From: Caprimulgus europaeus | Taxonomy: Eukaryota > Chordata > Aves > Caprimulgiformes > Caprimulgidae | DNA length: 64,000 nucleotides | Assembly (NCBI GenBank): GCA_907165065.1 | Contig: OU015543.1 | Span: 10,915,501 to 10,979,500, forward strand | Direction of reading: 5' to 3' | Part shown: positions 15,101-24,423 of the stretch, one piece after another | How the letters are laid out: each line of letters starts with the position of its first letter | Position numbering within the stretch: position 1 is the first letter of the stretch | Made by a program: the position numbers and the translations under genes | Notes under the pieces: generated by a model | Seen by the model: only the letters and a program-made list of their open reading frames with translations | Databases searched by the model: none | Told to the model about the DNA's origin: nothing

Positions 15101-16581
15101 CACAGTGCACACACGATGCTCAATTTCAGGGCATGATTTGCCATACTAAGACACAGAAATCTTGGATAAGGTGTCTGTGTCCTTAAAAATTTTTCCTTGA
15201 CTTTTGTTTCCTTTTAAGCAAACAAAACCTCCAATTCTAATGAAAATCTGTCTCGAAGTATTTGTCACGTACAGCCTCGATCCGTTCTCAGTGGCATGAC
15301 AGCACAGAGGTCCAGCTAAGCTTTTTTTGTTTTTAATGTAAAATTATGTTCTCTGGTTTGATTTATTTTCTTACCAATGTGTTCAAAGTCATTTGGAGAT
15401 ACCACACTGTAGCTTTGAAATCTGAGATGGTAGGAGAAGTCATCCTTAAAAACAACACCAATCACGTCATCCTCCAAAACTCCTCTTTTTTCCAGATTAT
15501 TCTCATTTTCTACCTCTTCTATGATTACACCTGTCATTAAGAAAAAGAAAAAAGTAAAATACTAAAACCATGACAGCTGAAACTTTGATCAGTCACACAA
15601 CAACAGGGAAACGGGCACCAGTCACAACCTGTACCCTCAACAATTATCCTCCAAATCCTTTTCTCCTCCCACCACAATGAAGACCAAGGTGCCCACAATG
15701 CTGGGGTGGGTTCAGGCACTGCAGCTACAAGGATTTAAGAGCAGCTTTACCTCTCATTACAGAATCTGAAGCCACTTTGCTCATTATTCTCCTGGTGGTG
15801 GTTGTTCCAGGGGTGTACATGAGCGTAACGCCCGTAGCGTTGAAGGCAGGATCATCCAGTCGCCCCAGGAAGTTGTAAGGGATTTCTTGCCGTGTGAAGT
15901 GGAATATCATACTTGATGACACTTGTATAATTAAGAGAAAAACCACTGAGGTAATCCATTCCTACATGAAAGGGAGGAAACACAAAGGTGAGTGGCAGCA
16001 CAATGGCTTGGTTGGGTGGTATGGAAAGTGTCTTCTCGTCCAGCACTGATCTGGTTGCATGGTCCAGCTCCTTCAGCCATGAATGCCTTCTTTCTCTAAA
16101 TGAGGAAGAGCTATTTCACAGGTGTAATAATTTTAAAATATGGGGAACATTCCAAGTGAAAAACATGTTTTCTTAGTACCAGAGCCAGCGAGGTCTGCTG
16201 ATAATTGTACACCAGTAATCGTGAATTGGACATTGTGTTCTTCTGGACAGCACAGAAATGGGATCAACAACCAAAAGCAACAAGCCAGCTTTGTAACAAG
16301 CCCTTATTATGCTGTGATATTATAGAGTCCAGGGAAGAAATGTAACTGCTGACATTTTCCAGAGAACCACATTACCAGCTGAGGCTTCTCGTATGTCACC
16401 TACCATAAAAACAATGACATCTACAAATCCTTCACAGTGGAAATCCTAAATTCCCCTTGGAACGAGAGATACTTGCCTGAAAACTTTCTGTCTTCATCCT
16501 CCACACCAGGAGGACATTTTTCCATAGGAGAGCACGGGTTTGTTGAAATATTTTTGAGGCTCTCTTGAAGACTCCTTGCAT
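1..16581 (-). CDS. ABCA8/ABCA9/ABCA10-like: Gene B: tandem ABCA-subfamily paralogue (ABCA8/9/10-like), 3' part outside the window
   Basis: Second transporter of the same group, head-to-tail with gene A and about 9.5 kb downstream of its stop. ATG at 16581-16579. Twenty-five coding exons (2-26 in gene A numbering) give 3,481 nt, about 1,160 codons, before the left edge cuts exon 26. It carries TMD1, NBD1 (Walker A GHSGAGKT, signature LSGGQ, Walker [13 protein letters not shown]) and most of TMD2; NBD2 lies outside. Exons 11-18 and 22-25 have the same lengths as in gene A, and intron phases match throughout. The NBD1 switch histidine is replaced by Gln ([10 protein letters not shown]), as in mammalian ABCA8 and ABCA9. 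Exon 2 uses a GC donor. No stop or frameshift was found, so the visible part looks functional. Substrate is unknown; lipid export is inferred from the family. Confidence 0.92.
279..392 (-). CDS. Gene B exon 25 (TMD2 helix)
   Basis: 114 nt, 38 codons. [20 protein letters not shown], then YIWSFIFVL; sites CCCTAG|ATC and CTG|GTAAGT. Found by translating by eye; it aligns codon for codon with gene A exon 25. Confidence 0.9.
548..718 (-). CDS. Gene B exon 24 (TMD2 core)
   Basis: 171 nt, 57 codons. [20 protein letters not shown], the subfamily hallmark, then a hydrophobic helix. Confidence 0.95.
771..830. repeat. (TCC)n pyrimidine microsatellite
   Basis: Sixty bases of nearly pure TCC/TTC, about 50 bases before the acceptor of gene B exon 24; on the transcript strand it is purine-rich (GGA)n. 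Confidence 0.95.
1198..1311 (-). CDS. Gene B exon 23 (TM8)
   Basis: 114 nt, 38 codons. [20 protein letters not shown], then VSSMEDYK, the family SSIDDYK motif. Confidence 0.92.
1825..2181 (+). mobile_element. CR1 LINE 3' end (ORF2 tail)
   Basis: Translates to the CR1 reverse transcriptase tail ([20 protein letters not shown]) and ends in two ATTCTGTG octamers at about 2164-2179. Lies in a gene B intron, antisense to the gene. Confidence 0.9.
2226..2363 (-). CDS. Gene B exon 22 (ECD2)
   Basis: 138 nt, 46 codons. [20 protein letters not shown] matches the RLNCFPVLMDIVSNGLL motif; donor AGC|GTGAGT. Confidence 0.92.
2787..2914 (-). CDS. Gene B exon 21 (ECD2)
   Basis: 128 nt. [14 protein letters not shown] and [11 protein letters not shown] parallel the family ...NIALEV...YNGAI pattern; sequon NITN. 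Confidence 0.92.
3353..3519 (-). CDS. Gene B exon 20 (TM7 and start of ECD2)
   Basis: 167 nt. [20 protein letters not shown] is TM7; ECD2 carries sequons NSTS and NDTG. Confidence 0.92.
3819..3978 (-). CDS. Gene B exon 19 (linker before TM7; short form)
   Basis: 160 nt against 202 in gene A. The only phase-compatible acceptor is CATGCAG|AAGATGG, giving 14 fewer codons. Contains [20 protein letters not shown], as in the family; donor AT|GTGAGT, phase 2. Confidence 0.82.
4516..4635 (-). CDS. Gene B exon 18 (cytosolic linker)
   Basis: 120 nt. [20 protein letters not shown], the conserved post-NBD1 motif; donor GAAG|GTAAAA. Confidence 0.92.
5095..5234 (-). CDS. Gene B exon 17 (after NBD1)
   Basis: 140 nt. 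[20 protein letters not shown] and [15 protein letters not shown] single acceptor (AACAG|G); there is none of the repeated acceptor array seen in gene A. Confidence 0.93.
5830..5920 (-). CDS. Gene B exon 16 (end of NBD1)
   Basis: 91 nt. [20 protein letters not shown], then FGTGYHL. Confidence 0.93.
6462..6600 (-). CDS. Gene B exon 15 (Walker B of NBD1, switch His absent)
   Basis: 139 nt. [20 protein letters not shown], then [14 protein letters not shown], where the switch histidine is Gln. Confidence 0.95.
6951..7070 (-). CDS. Gene B exon 14 (ABC signature of NBD1)
   Basis: 120 nt, 40 codons. Canonical [20 protein letters not shown]. Confidence 0.95.
7401..7576 (-). CDS. Gene B exon 13 (Q-loop of NBD1)
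   Basis: 176 nt, same as gene [21 protein letters not shown]. Phase needs the weak donor GAG|GTTGGT; a better GTATGT four bases on would break the frame. Confidence 0.9.
7870..8255 (-). mobile_element. CR1 LINE 3' fragment
   Basis: The plus strand reads ACTGGTTTGGGTTGGAATTG and onward, the reverse complement of a CR1 3' end, diverged. Lies in the gene B intron between exons 12 and 13. Confidence 0.85.
8552..8662 (-). CDS. Gene B exon 12 (Walker A of NBD1)
   Basis: 111 nt, same as gene [21 protein letters not shown], the canonical P-loop. Confidence 0.95.
8663..9622 (-). other. Gene B intron 11, no recognised element
   Basis: AT-rich unique sequence with a T-rich patch near 9055-9115. No gene, RNA or repeat recognised. 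Confidence 0.6.
9623..9681 (-). CDS. Gene B exon 11 (start of NBD1)
   Basis: 59 nt, same as gene [21 protein letters not shown]. Too short for standard ORF detection; defined by TTTAG|A and G|GTAAGA and by phase. Confidence 0.87.
10447..10618 (-). CDS. Gene B exon 10 (TMD1-NBD1 linker)
   Basis: 172 nt. [18 protein letters not shown], a variable Gly/Asn-rich stretch, then GFDGKEAIR. Confidence 0.92.
11225..11357 (-). CDS. Gene B exon 9 (last TMD1 helix)
   Basis: 133 nt. [20 protein letters not shown] closes TMD1. It lacks five codons relative to gene A in the variable loop. Confidence 0.92.
11921..12106 (-). CDS. Gene B exon 8 (TMD1 helices)
   Basis: 186 nt, 62 codons. [20 protein letters not shown] and [19 protein letters not shown], both family-typical. 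Confidence 0.92.
12568..12706 (-). CDS. Gene B exon 7 (TMD1 helices)
   Basis: 139 nt, one codon shorter than in gene [21 protein letters not shown] and [11 protein letters not shown]; donor TCT|GTAAGT. Confidence 0.9.
13460..13686 (-). CDS. Gene B exon 6 (TM2)
   Basis: 227 nt, phase 0 in, phase 2 out. [14 protein letters not shown], a TM helix ([19 protein letters not shown]), [20 protein letters not shown]. This is the exon missing from gene A and predicts its length and phases. Confidence 0.94.
14063..14163 (-). CDS. Gene B exon 5 (ECD1 end)
   Basis: 101 nt. [18 protein letters not shown] matches the family motif before TM2; contains a sequon NFSS. An (ATTTT)n array begins five bases behind the acceptor and acts as the pyrimidine-rich tract. 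Confidence 0.92.
14171..14470. repeat. (AAAAT)n array abutting gene B exon 5
   Basis: About 300 bases of AAAAT units with an AAGTAAGGTA variant block near 14388-14430. Begins five bases from the exon 5 acceptor; on the transcript it is (AUUUU)n. Confidence 0.97.
14471..15374 (-). other. Gene B intron 4, unique part
   Basis: Unique sequence beside the (AAAAT)n array; nothing recognisable. Confidence 0.6.
15375..15530 (-). CDS. Gene B exon 4 (ECD1)
   Basis: 156 nt, phase 1 both sides. [15 protein letters not shown] matches the ABCA ECD1 pattern FTDTFSYHLKF. Confidence 0.92.
15751..15961 (-). CDS. Gene B exon 3 (TM1 and start of ECD1)
   Basis: 211 nt. Begins [20 protein letters not shown] (TM1), then ECD1 with a sequon NATG and [18 protein letters not shown]. 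Confidence 0.92.
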
Positions 16582-16589
16582 TTTCCCAG
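16477..16589 (-). CDS. Gene B exon 2 (start codon; GC donor)
   Basis: Acceptor TCCCAG|CTGGG; ATG at 16581-16579 gives 35 codons, as in gene A. Contains [13 protein letters not shown] and WRMKTESFQ, matching the family N terminus. The donor is CAG|GCAAGT, a consensus GC-type site; no GT lies at the phase-correct position. Confidence 0.9.
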
Positions 16590-17397
16590 CTGGGATGAGA
16601 AAAAAAAGAATATAATTTAGAGTAAAACAGATCACTGGAAGTTAATACATTTACTTGGGTAAACATCATTTCAGAGGAAGCCAAAGATGAATGTTAAGAG
16701 CTTTTCTCCATTTCACAACTTGGACAACCAAGGAGAAGATTGCAGGAAATAGTTCAGGACCACACAAGGGAACAGAGAGCTGGGTTGGACTCAGCTGTCT
16801 CTTCCACGTGCACAGATTCATCCTTCTTCATCCCAAAGAGGCTTTGTAGCAACTGGCTATAGTTTGATTCCTCACCTACATAAAATTAACCTGTACTAAA
16901 AATGGGAGAGAATTGAAGGGCACACAGAAGATGACATAAAATTTAATATTCTTTTTTTAAGCATTTATTCAAAATACTTAGAACAGACATGATCTGCAGC
17001 TGTGGTGGCGAGCCCAGCTCTGAGTGCAGCAGCTCTGGTTTATGTTCTACATCTGAGCTGAGCATCCTGCACTTCTTGCAGTGAATTTGTCTCTCCTTAG
17101 ACACGTGGTTTGTTGGCAAACCACCCCTCATCTGCTCTCCACATTGTAACTAGACCCTAAAACATCCCCATTACATACATGTCTTCTCCTCATATATTTA
17201 CAGGAGGAAGGCAGCTGCCACCCAGGAGGTGGTTAGATGTTAGAAATAGCCGAAAATAGACATTGCCCCATCTCCCTTAAGCAGGTTGGTGAGAGACCAA
17301 TTTGTCATGTTTTCACCCAAATGCTAACATTAGAATTATAGATTCTAATAGAGAATTAGATATAATTAGATATATATTAGATATATAATTAGATTAA

Positions 17398-17425
17398 TTC
17401 TAGCTCTATAGATCTAGAGCTAGAA
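17398..17425. repeat. Perfect inverted repeat, 11-bp arms, 6-bp loop
   Basis: Arms TTCTAGCTCTA and TAGAGCTAGAA around TAGATC, at the end of an AT-rich GATATATA-type stretch (17330-17440) in the intergenic region. No T run follows, so it is not a terminator. Confidence 0.85.
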
Positions 17426-18835
17426 CTATAGCTCTAGTACAGCCAGAGCAGGGCAGCATGGAAACACCACCGTGTTTCTTTATATCCTCCTAAATACTGA
17501 GCAGGGAGTATTTATTGAGTGATATTTTTTTTCTCAGGAATATTTATTTCAGCTCCACCTTTGATCACATGGCCAAGCAGCAAGAACAACAGTAATTTCA
17601 GAGCCACTGGTTTCATGACCTTCCCAGAAGGAGAGCAGGGGAGGGAACCTCACTACATGGGTTTTTTTTTGTATTTTAATCCCTTAAAATGGCTGAAACA
17701 AAAAAAAAAAAACAACACACACACACACACAAAAAATCAAAGCAACCTCAAACACATTGTGCTCTTTTCCCCTTGGACATCATTTCCTGATTTCACGGAT
17801 TGGGCAGCTGGAGTTAATAAATTCTACTACTCTGTTCCCTTCCTTGTTTGTTTTTGGAAGAATTAAATATTTGAGTACTCCAGGGGCGATGGAGCCAGAA
17901 TCCCTGTTTACCCTCTGACTGTTAACACAAGGTTTATCTCCTCACTGCTCTGCTTTCCCTGCCTGGAGCTTTCTCCCATGCTTCCCCACCACAGCCTATA
18001 AATACAATTAAAGGCAATTAGGAAGGGATTTCTAGGAAGTGTTACTTTTTTTTTTGCCCAGGTCTGGTCTTTAGTTGTTGTGAAGTGAAAGCAGCAGCCC
18101 AGCTTAGGATGTTGGGGCAGGAAACAAAAAGTTCATGCTGGAGTATTTGGATAACAGGGAAAACATGATGGTCTTGTAAAAATAGCACTGAATCTCTACA
18201 GACAAAACAAACACTTCATTAAAAAAAATAAAAGAGATGGAGCAAATCTAATCTTCTTTTTTTTTAAAAAATTTTAACTAATTTTCTGTCAGTTTTATTC
18301 TTATTTTTGCTTTTGGAGCAAGAAGCAAACCCCCCTGGAAGCTGAAATATGAACCCAGAAAGTTAAATAAATGATGCTGCCTCCAAATGCTGCTCAAACT
18401 TCATCAGGAAGAATTTAAATTTAAATTAGACAGCAAAAGACACAAAATAAAAGCAGGAGAGATGTCTCTACAAAACCTGAGATTCAAACCTGCAGATTCA
18501 GAAGACAAAAATAAACATCAGAAATGTATTTGGAGGCAACAGTGTTTGAGAAACCTTCAACCAGTGAGAGCACCACTTGTAAAACTGGGTGTCTCTGGAA
18601 GAATTTCCCTCCTGAGGGCTCAGCAAATGCACCCAAACTTCTTGCTCTCCAGGAACTTTTTGCTCTTCAAGCATTGCAAGAACTTTTACTGGGCTCCTGA
18701 GTCTAGCTCTGCTCTACCAAAGGTTGTCCCAGGAAGGGATGTCCCATATGACTGCTTCATTTATTTACCAGCTCGGGGATTTCCTATTTGGCACTTCCTC
18801 ACATTGGGTTTTTTTTTCTTCCTCTAATAAAAACT

Positions 18836-18918
18836 TTACAAAGCAGATTGTGATGAACTCCAAAAAAGCAGATTGTGATGAACCCCAAAAAGCAGATTGT
18901 GATGAACTCCACAAAGCA
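18836..18918. repeat. Three-copy tandem repeat (27-28 bp unit)
   Basis: The core AAGCAGATTGTGATGAAC occurs three times in succession with spacing 27-28, plus a decayed fourth start. Intergenic. Confidence 0.9.
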
Positions 18919-19649
18919 AGTTGCTCTTCAGGAGTACTGGCAGGAACCTGTTGATGCTGGCTATGAAGAAATCAATGCGTGATGCATCTTGTGCTTCCCA
19001 GAGGAGCTTCCAGCTTCCTGAGAGCTGGTGATTAATCCCTGCACGTGGGATTTCCTCTTTGCCAGTTATTGCAAACACAAAAATCTGCATTTGGCCCCTA
19101 AACAGCCCTGTCTTTGCCTCCTGATAAATAAGAGACAGACTTGGACTGATGTCGCTAAAACGCAGTTTTTCAAACAGATTTTTTTTTCCCTACACTCAAC
19201 TTGAGAAAAAGAGCTCAAAGCCTGCCCTGTATCAAAGTTCAACACTTTAACTCGTACACAGAGGTGAACTTTTGAAGGGGTTTCACATTTTTAGCAGCCT
19301 GTTCTTGGTGACAGCAAGGCTGGAGAGGAGGGGGAGCGAAGGGAGGGATGGTTCACGGAGAGCTCAACCTGTGGCGCTTCGCCTAGAGCCAGAGTACATC
19401 AGCAGAGTGAATCAAAAACCCATGAACACCCAGGAAAGTGGAATATTTGTGCTCTTTTGCCTCTTCAACATTTTTATGTGGAGCTTAGGGCTGTCAGAGA
19501 ACAGAGCTGGAAAGCACAGCCCTTACGCATTCAGCAGAACACTGGATTAAAATAATAAGGAAAAAACTCATCACCAAACACAACCCCGGCATGAAAACGC
19601 CCAAGCTGGAATTTTTCCCTTAACAGAAGATAAATAGGAAACTCCTTAC

Positions 19650-19720
19650 CTGATGATGTGTTTTCCATTAGAAATGTGTCTCCTTCAGCTCTGAGATGTC
19701 TGGGCTCTTCATCTCTTTGT
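19650..19720 (-). other. Candidate 5' non-coding exon of gene B
   Basis: A strong donor CATCATCAG|GTAAGGAG ends at 19650, about 3 kb upstream of gene B exon 2, whose acceptor needs an upstream partner. Exon start is uncertain. A second perfect donor GTGCAG|GTGAGTGGG, with exon end at 22082, could be an alternative or earlier leader exon. Confidence 0.3.
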
Positions 19721-19749
19721 AGCCCTGGAGAGGGTTCAACGCTGCAGCC

Positions 19750-19790
19750 CAGCCCAATGGCCATGCCCCTCTCCAGCCTGACGTCAGAGT
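19750..19790 (-). promoter_or_regulatory. CRE and CCAAT elements upstream of the candidate leader exon
   Basis: A perfect palindromic cAMP response element TGACGTCA at 19779-19786 and a CCAAT box at 19755-19759 lie within a fairly GC-rich stretch 100-140 bases upstream of the candidate gene B leader-exon donor. Motifs are seen directly; promoter function is inferred. Confidence 0.3.
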
Positions 19791-20199
19791 CCAGTCCCGG
19801 GGCTGCAAACGCTCTCAATGCTTCTGGAGCAACGACCCAACTGAGGAGCAAGACCTACAACCAGCTGCTCTAGAGCTTGCAGATATTAACACTATGTTTT
19901 GCAGTATTTAATGAGACCCATGCATTGGGTGCAATATAAATGCATGTTTCTACCAGGTTTACAAGTCCTGGGGAGAGGCAGAGCAGGAGAACTGTGTGCC
20001 CCAAGGTGAGGAGAACGTGAGGTCCTGATGGGTGGCAAAGCAACCTTGCCTCTGCCAGAGCTTCTCTGGAGGGAAAACTTCCTCACCTTCTCCCCATCCT
20101 GCTCAGAGCCTGAGTCAGCAAGCACTCCTTCCTCTGTAGAAACAAACCCTGCACCCGAGAACCAACAGGATTTTTATCTCTTATTTCTCTTTTCCCTTT

Positions 20200-20380
20200 A
20201 GTTTCAATAATTTTATTTATTTATTTTAATTTTTTTTAGTTTCCACTCCTTTTAATTGTTTTTCCAGCAGCTGTCACACAGCTGGAATCAGGATGGAGTT
20301 TGTCAAGGGTTTTTTTTGTTGTTGCTGTTTTTTGGGTTTGGGGGTTTTTTGTGTTTTGTTTTGGTTTTTTTTTAATAATT
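20200..20380. repeat. T-rich low-complexity tract
   Basis: Oligo-T stretches with TTTGTTTTGG and TTGTTGTTG variants; nothing else recognised here. Confidence 0.8.
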
Positions 20381-21265
20381 TTCTGACAGATCTGCATTCA
20401 AAACAGGGAGATGAGGAAATCAGGTAAGTCAGGAAATCCAAATGAGTTTGGAAGGGTGTACAGCAACATGATAATTCATATAGTTAAAGGAATTTGATTG
20501 TCCTGGAACTTCAACAGCTTGAGAACTCTGCATCTGATTTGCAGAGCTGACTTAAAACCACAAAAGCCGCCTGGTTGTTGCTTAACAAAAGGCTGCAGCC
20601 CTTCTGCAGCTGGTGATGGACTGATTTTCAAGGAATGAGCTCATTTAGGAGAGGAGCAGAGTATTTTCCAGCATCACTTCCCACTAGGCAACAGAAATGG
20701 GGAAAGCTACTCGTTACTGCAAAAAAAGCACAGGTGAGATGTGCTGTGCTGTAAAAATATGACATTTCTGACACATGCCCCATGCCATAGTGTGCTGGCA
20801 GTGCCTGGCACAGCAGGGAGCCCTGGCATGGCTGCATGTTTGCTCCAAAAAATGCATTTTCATATAAAAATGACACCTGCTCCCAGCACTCCTCAGGGTT
20901 TCCCATCCTGCGTACTGGGTGCTGCTCCCGGCACTGATACTGAAGTTGGAGCCCAGTCCAAGGCAAGTTATTGGGGCTTCACCAAAAAGCAGCTAGAGAG
21001 CACACAGTGCCTCAAAATATCATTAATTACGTGCCCAAGCAGTTGCTCCACAGGATTTCTGAGGAAGGGGATCAGCCCTTACATCTACCAGGAAGAGGAG
21101 AGGGGCTGAGGATGGAGTCAGCATCCCCGAAGCTCACTCATTGCAGGAAAAAGGAGAAGTGAAAGCTCCAGGACACCCTTATCAAGGAGAAATTCAGCAT
21201 GCTGAATTAGGGACTTTCTGAAGATCTCTCAAAGCATTACAAGGGCACGGATTCATTTCGCAGCT

Positions 21266-21370
21266 TAAAAAAAAAAAAAAAAATAAAATAAAATAATAAA
21301 AAAATAATAATAAAATAAAAATAATAATAATAATAATAAAAATAATAAAAAAAAAAAAAAAAATAAAAAA
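21266..21370. repeat. A-rich (AAT)n tract
   Basis: Poly-A with interspersed AAT and AAAAT units, intergenic. Confidence 0.93.
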
Positions 21371-21704
21371 TGGCATGTTGTCGTTAAATAAAAACTCATA
21401 TGAAATCCTAGGAACTTTCCCCAAGTTCAGATTAAATTTTGGGGTCATTTTCCTCCCCACTAAGGGGCTTAGGGAGACTGAGACACAACCCCCTCTCATT
21501 TTGCTAGGTCCTCAGCTGACCTGCAGGGCTGGAGGCAGGTCTCCTCCTCCTCCTCTTCCTCAGCAGGAGGTCATGGTGGGAGCTGGCAGTCCCATGGGGC
21601 AGCTGAGGAGCAGGCACCATACTTCATCCCCTGTAGACCATGGTTTTGTGTTCCAGCTTCAGCCAAACCTCTCACCTGCAGCATTTCAGAACCCCCAAAC
21701 GCTG

Positions 21705-21781
21705 GAGCCAGCACCCATCCAGCCACCAAGTACCCACCCAGCACCCACCCAGCCACCCAGCACCCATCCAGCCACCCAGTG
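21705..21781. repeat. CACCCAGC-type minisatellite
   Basis: Degenerate tandem units of CCACCCAGCACCCATCCAG, intergenic. Confidence 0.85.
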
Positions 21782-23127
21782 AGTTTGTCCTGGGCATGGA
21801 TCCAAGCAGAAAAATGAATTTTTTTTATTTTTGTTTTTTTTTGGTAGGGTTAATTTTCAAGTGGATGAACATGATTCATCCCTGCAGATGCAGGACGTGG
21901 CGTGCCAGGAGCACACAGCTGCCGCAGGGTCACTTCTAACCCCAAGTGGGTGGTTGAATCCCAACTGTTGCAATCCTGCAATTCCCTGAATTCAATTTAA
22001 AAAGATGCAATTCCTGCATCCTGCCACCCCCAGCCACACCAAGAGCCAGGGCCCCCCCATCATCTGCCCAAACCCACTCACCTGCACACCCTGGTGTGGT
22101 CCAGGGAGCTTTGGCAAAGGCTTTTGGAAACATTCAAAATTCACAAGCATTGAACAATCCAACCCAGCTTTATTTTGGTATGACTTTCTGCTGGAAAAGG
22201 AAAAAAACTTTGACTTTAAATACACAGCAAAGTGGCAAAAAACAGACAGGTGTATAAAATAAACTGCCAACGATTCAAAGTGCCTGATGGCAACATCAGG
22301 AGGAGCATCACAAAGGTGTCACCTTCAGACCCGATACCTTCTGTTTCTCCTACCAGACTGCTGGGTCTCTGCTACACACCAGACCTCATTCACCATACAG
22401 AGAGATTTTTTGTTTTAAATAAGGGCTTTTCTTGGTAATGTAAATAAAATCAGACACATTCCATCCCTCCATAGCAAAATACAACCTTACAATAAGCCCC
22501 AATCTTCCAAAGTTTGGATGTACGAGCTCTTTCTCACACCAACCCTGCAAGGTAACTAAAGCCATTAATTAAACCTGGGAATGGTGGCACAAAATGAATC
22601 CATGTGCCTAAATCCACCTGCCTCCTCTCCATTTTATTTCCTAGAGCACAAACTGGGTGTGTGTATTGCCTGGCTGTGATTTGAGATGTCACTGACAACA
22701 GCCAAAGGGACTTAAAAAAAATCACAGGAATAAAACTCTCACATTTCCAGGGAATTCTCTGGTTTAATTTTCATGTTTTCCCCTATTCTGGCAATTATAG
22801 GAATCATATGACACTGAAAAACTTGATACAACACACTATGACTAGAGTGACATTTTGGGGTGGGATGTTCTACCACATGGACACACGATGTCACCAAGCT
22901 TAAAAGATCCCACCCAAATTCTCTGTACCTGTAGCTGCATAAATACAGTGTCACCATCAACTGGGTGACCCCAGGGTAAACAAGAACAGTGCCAAACTGA
23001 GGAAATCCAGCTGCTAACGAAGGGCTTTTAATGATCCCTTTGAAAGGTTAGAAAATAAGGAAGTATTTGGAATGGGGTGACGTCACCCAGACAGTACAGA
23101 ACTATTTTACAGACGATTAACTCTGTC

Positions 23128-23730
23128 TAAAGAATAAAATTAAAAGAAGAATAAAATTAAAATTAAAAGAAGAATAAAATTAAAATTAAAAGAGGAATAA
23201 AATTAAAATTAAAAGAGGAATAAAATTAAAATTAAAAGAAGATAAAAGAATAAAATTAAAATTAAAAAAAGAATAAAATTAAAAAAAAGAATAAAATTAA
23301 AAAAAGAATAAAATTAAAATTAAAAAAGAATGAAATTTAAAAAAAGAATGAAATTTAAAAAAAGAATGAAATTTAAAAAAAGAATGAAATTTAAAAAAAG
23401 AATGAAATTTAAAAAAAGAATGAAATTTAAAAAAAGAATGAAATTTAAAAAAAGAATGAAATTTAAAAAAAGAATGAAATTTAAAAAAAGAATGAAATTT
23501 AAAAAAGAATGAAATTTAAAAAAAGAATGAAATTTAAAAAAAGAATGAAATTTAAAAAAAGAATGAAATTTAAAAAAAGAATGAAATTAAAAAAAGAATG
23601 AAATTAAAAAAAGAATGAAATTAAAAAAAGAATAAAAATAAAATAAAATTAAAAGAAGAATAAAATTAAAAGAAGAATAAAATTAAATTAAAAGAAGAAT
23701 AAAATTAAATTAAAAGAATAAAATTAAAGG
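23128..23730. repeat. GAATGAAATTTAAAAAAA minisatellite (18 bp) with flanking variants
   Basis: Central array at 23325-23600 of the 18-bp unit, flanked by AGAATAAAATTAAAA variants on both sides. Because 18 is divisible by three, it reads as a false MKFKKR repeat peptide. Intergenic. Confidence 0.96.
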
Positions 23731-24334
23731 ACAACATCAAGGCTAACAGGTCACAACCGTCCTACTCTAAGTTCACATGAACAGAGCGTGCTGTCCATGG
23801 CTGGAAAGATGTGCAGATGACACTCAGCTGAAACACCACTTAAAAAGAGAGATCAAAGTAAGAAAGGGGGGGAGTTGGAGAGGACACACGTCACTTGTAT
23901 GTACACACGTGGGAAAAGCATCATCAGACACAATTCTGGGTCCCACCTTTGCTGCAGATAAGGGAAAATGCTCAGAGATCCCTAGCTGGGAGCAGTAGGT
24001 TGGGGGTTCCCAGGGACTAAATAAAAAGCTGCATAAATGAACAAAAAAAAGCTGAATTTGAGTCATTTTTATTTTCTTACAGGGAAGCTTCAGCCCTGTT
24101 AAGGTCATTGCTGGAGCTGCAGTTCAGAGGCTGGGGCTGTCATCTTGGTTTTTACCTTGTTTATGTTTTTTCCAGCCCAGGAGAGCTGGGCACACACAAG
24201 CACCACAGCTCAGGGCTCGTGGGAACGGGCAGGTTCATGGTCCGTGCTCCTGAAGGGAAGGGACCTTCCCCTGGGGCAGCAAATTGGATGTCCAGGGGCT
24301 TCTGCAGTTCTCAGGCTCAAATTTTAATTACAAA

Positions 24335-24423
24335 CCAAAATCATAGCATGGTTTGGGTAGAAGGGACCTTTCCAGGTCACTTAGTCCAACCCCCTTGTGA
24401 TGAGCAGGGACATCTTGGCTCAA
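24335..24423 (-). mobile_element. CR1 LINE 3' fragment (short)
   Basis: About 90 bases of the reverse-complement CR1 3' end (GGTTTGGGTAGAAGGGACCT) in the intergenic region. Confidence 0.8.

Larger units (their letters stand above)
16590..19649. other. Region upstream of gene B exon 2, mostly unique
   Basis: Intergenic, or intron 1 of gene B if the leader exon at 19650 is real. Contains the inverted repeat at 17398, a poly-A/CA patch near 17700-17735 and the three-copy repeat at 18836. No coding sequence with homology was seen. Confidence 0.6.

Noticed and set aside
23330-23512. MKFKKR repeat peptide
   Set aside because: 18-bp minisatellite whose length is a multiple of three; not a gene.
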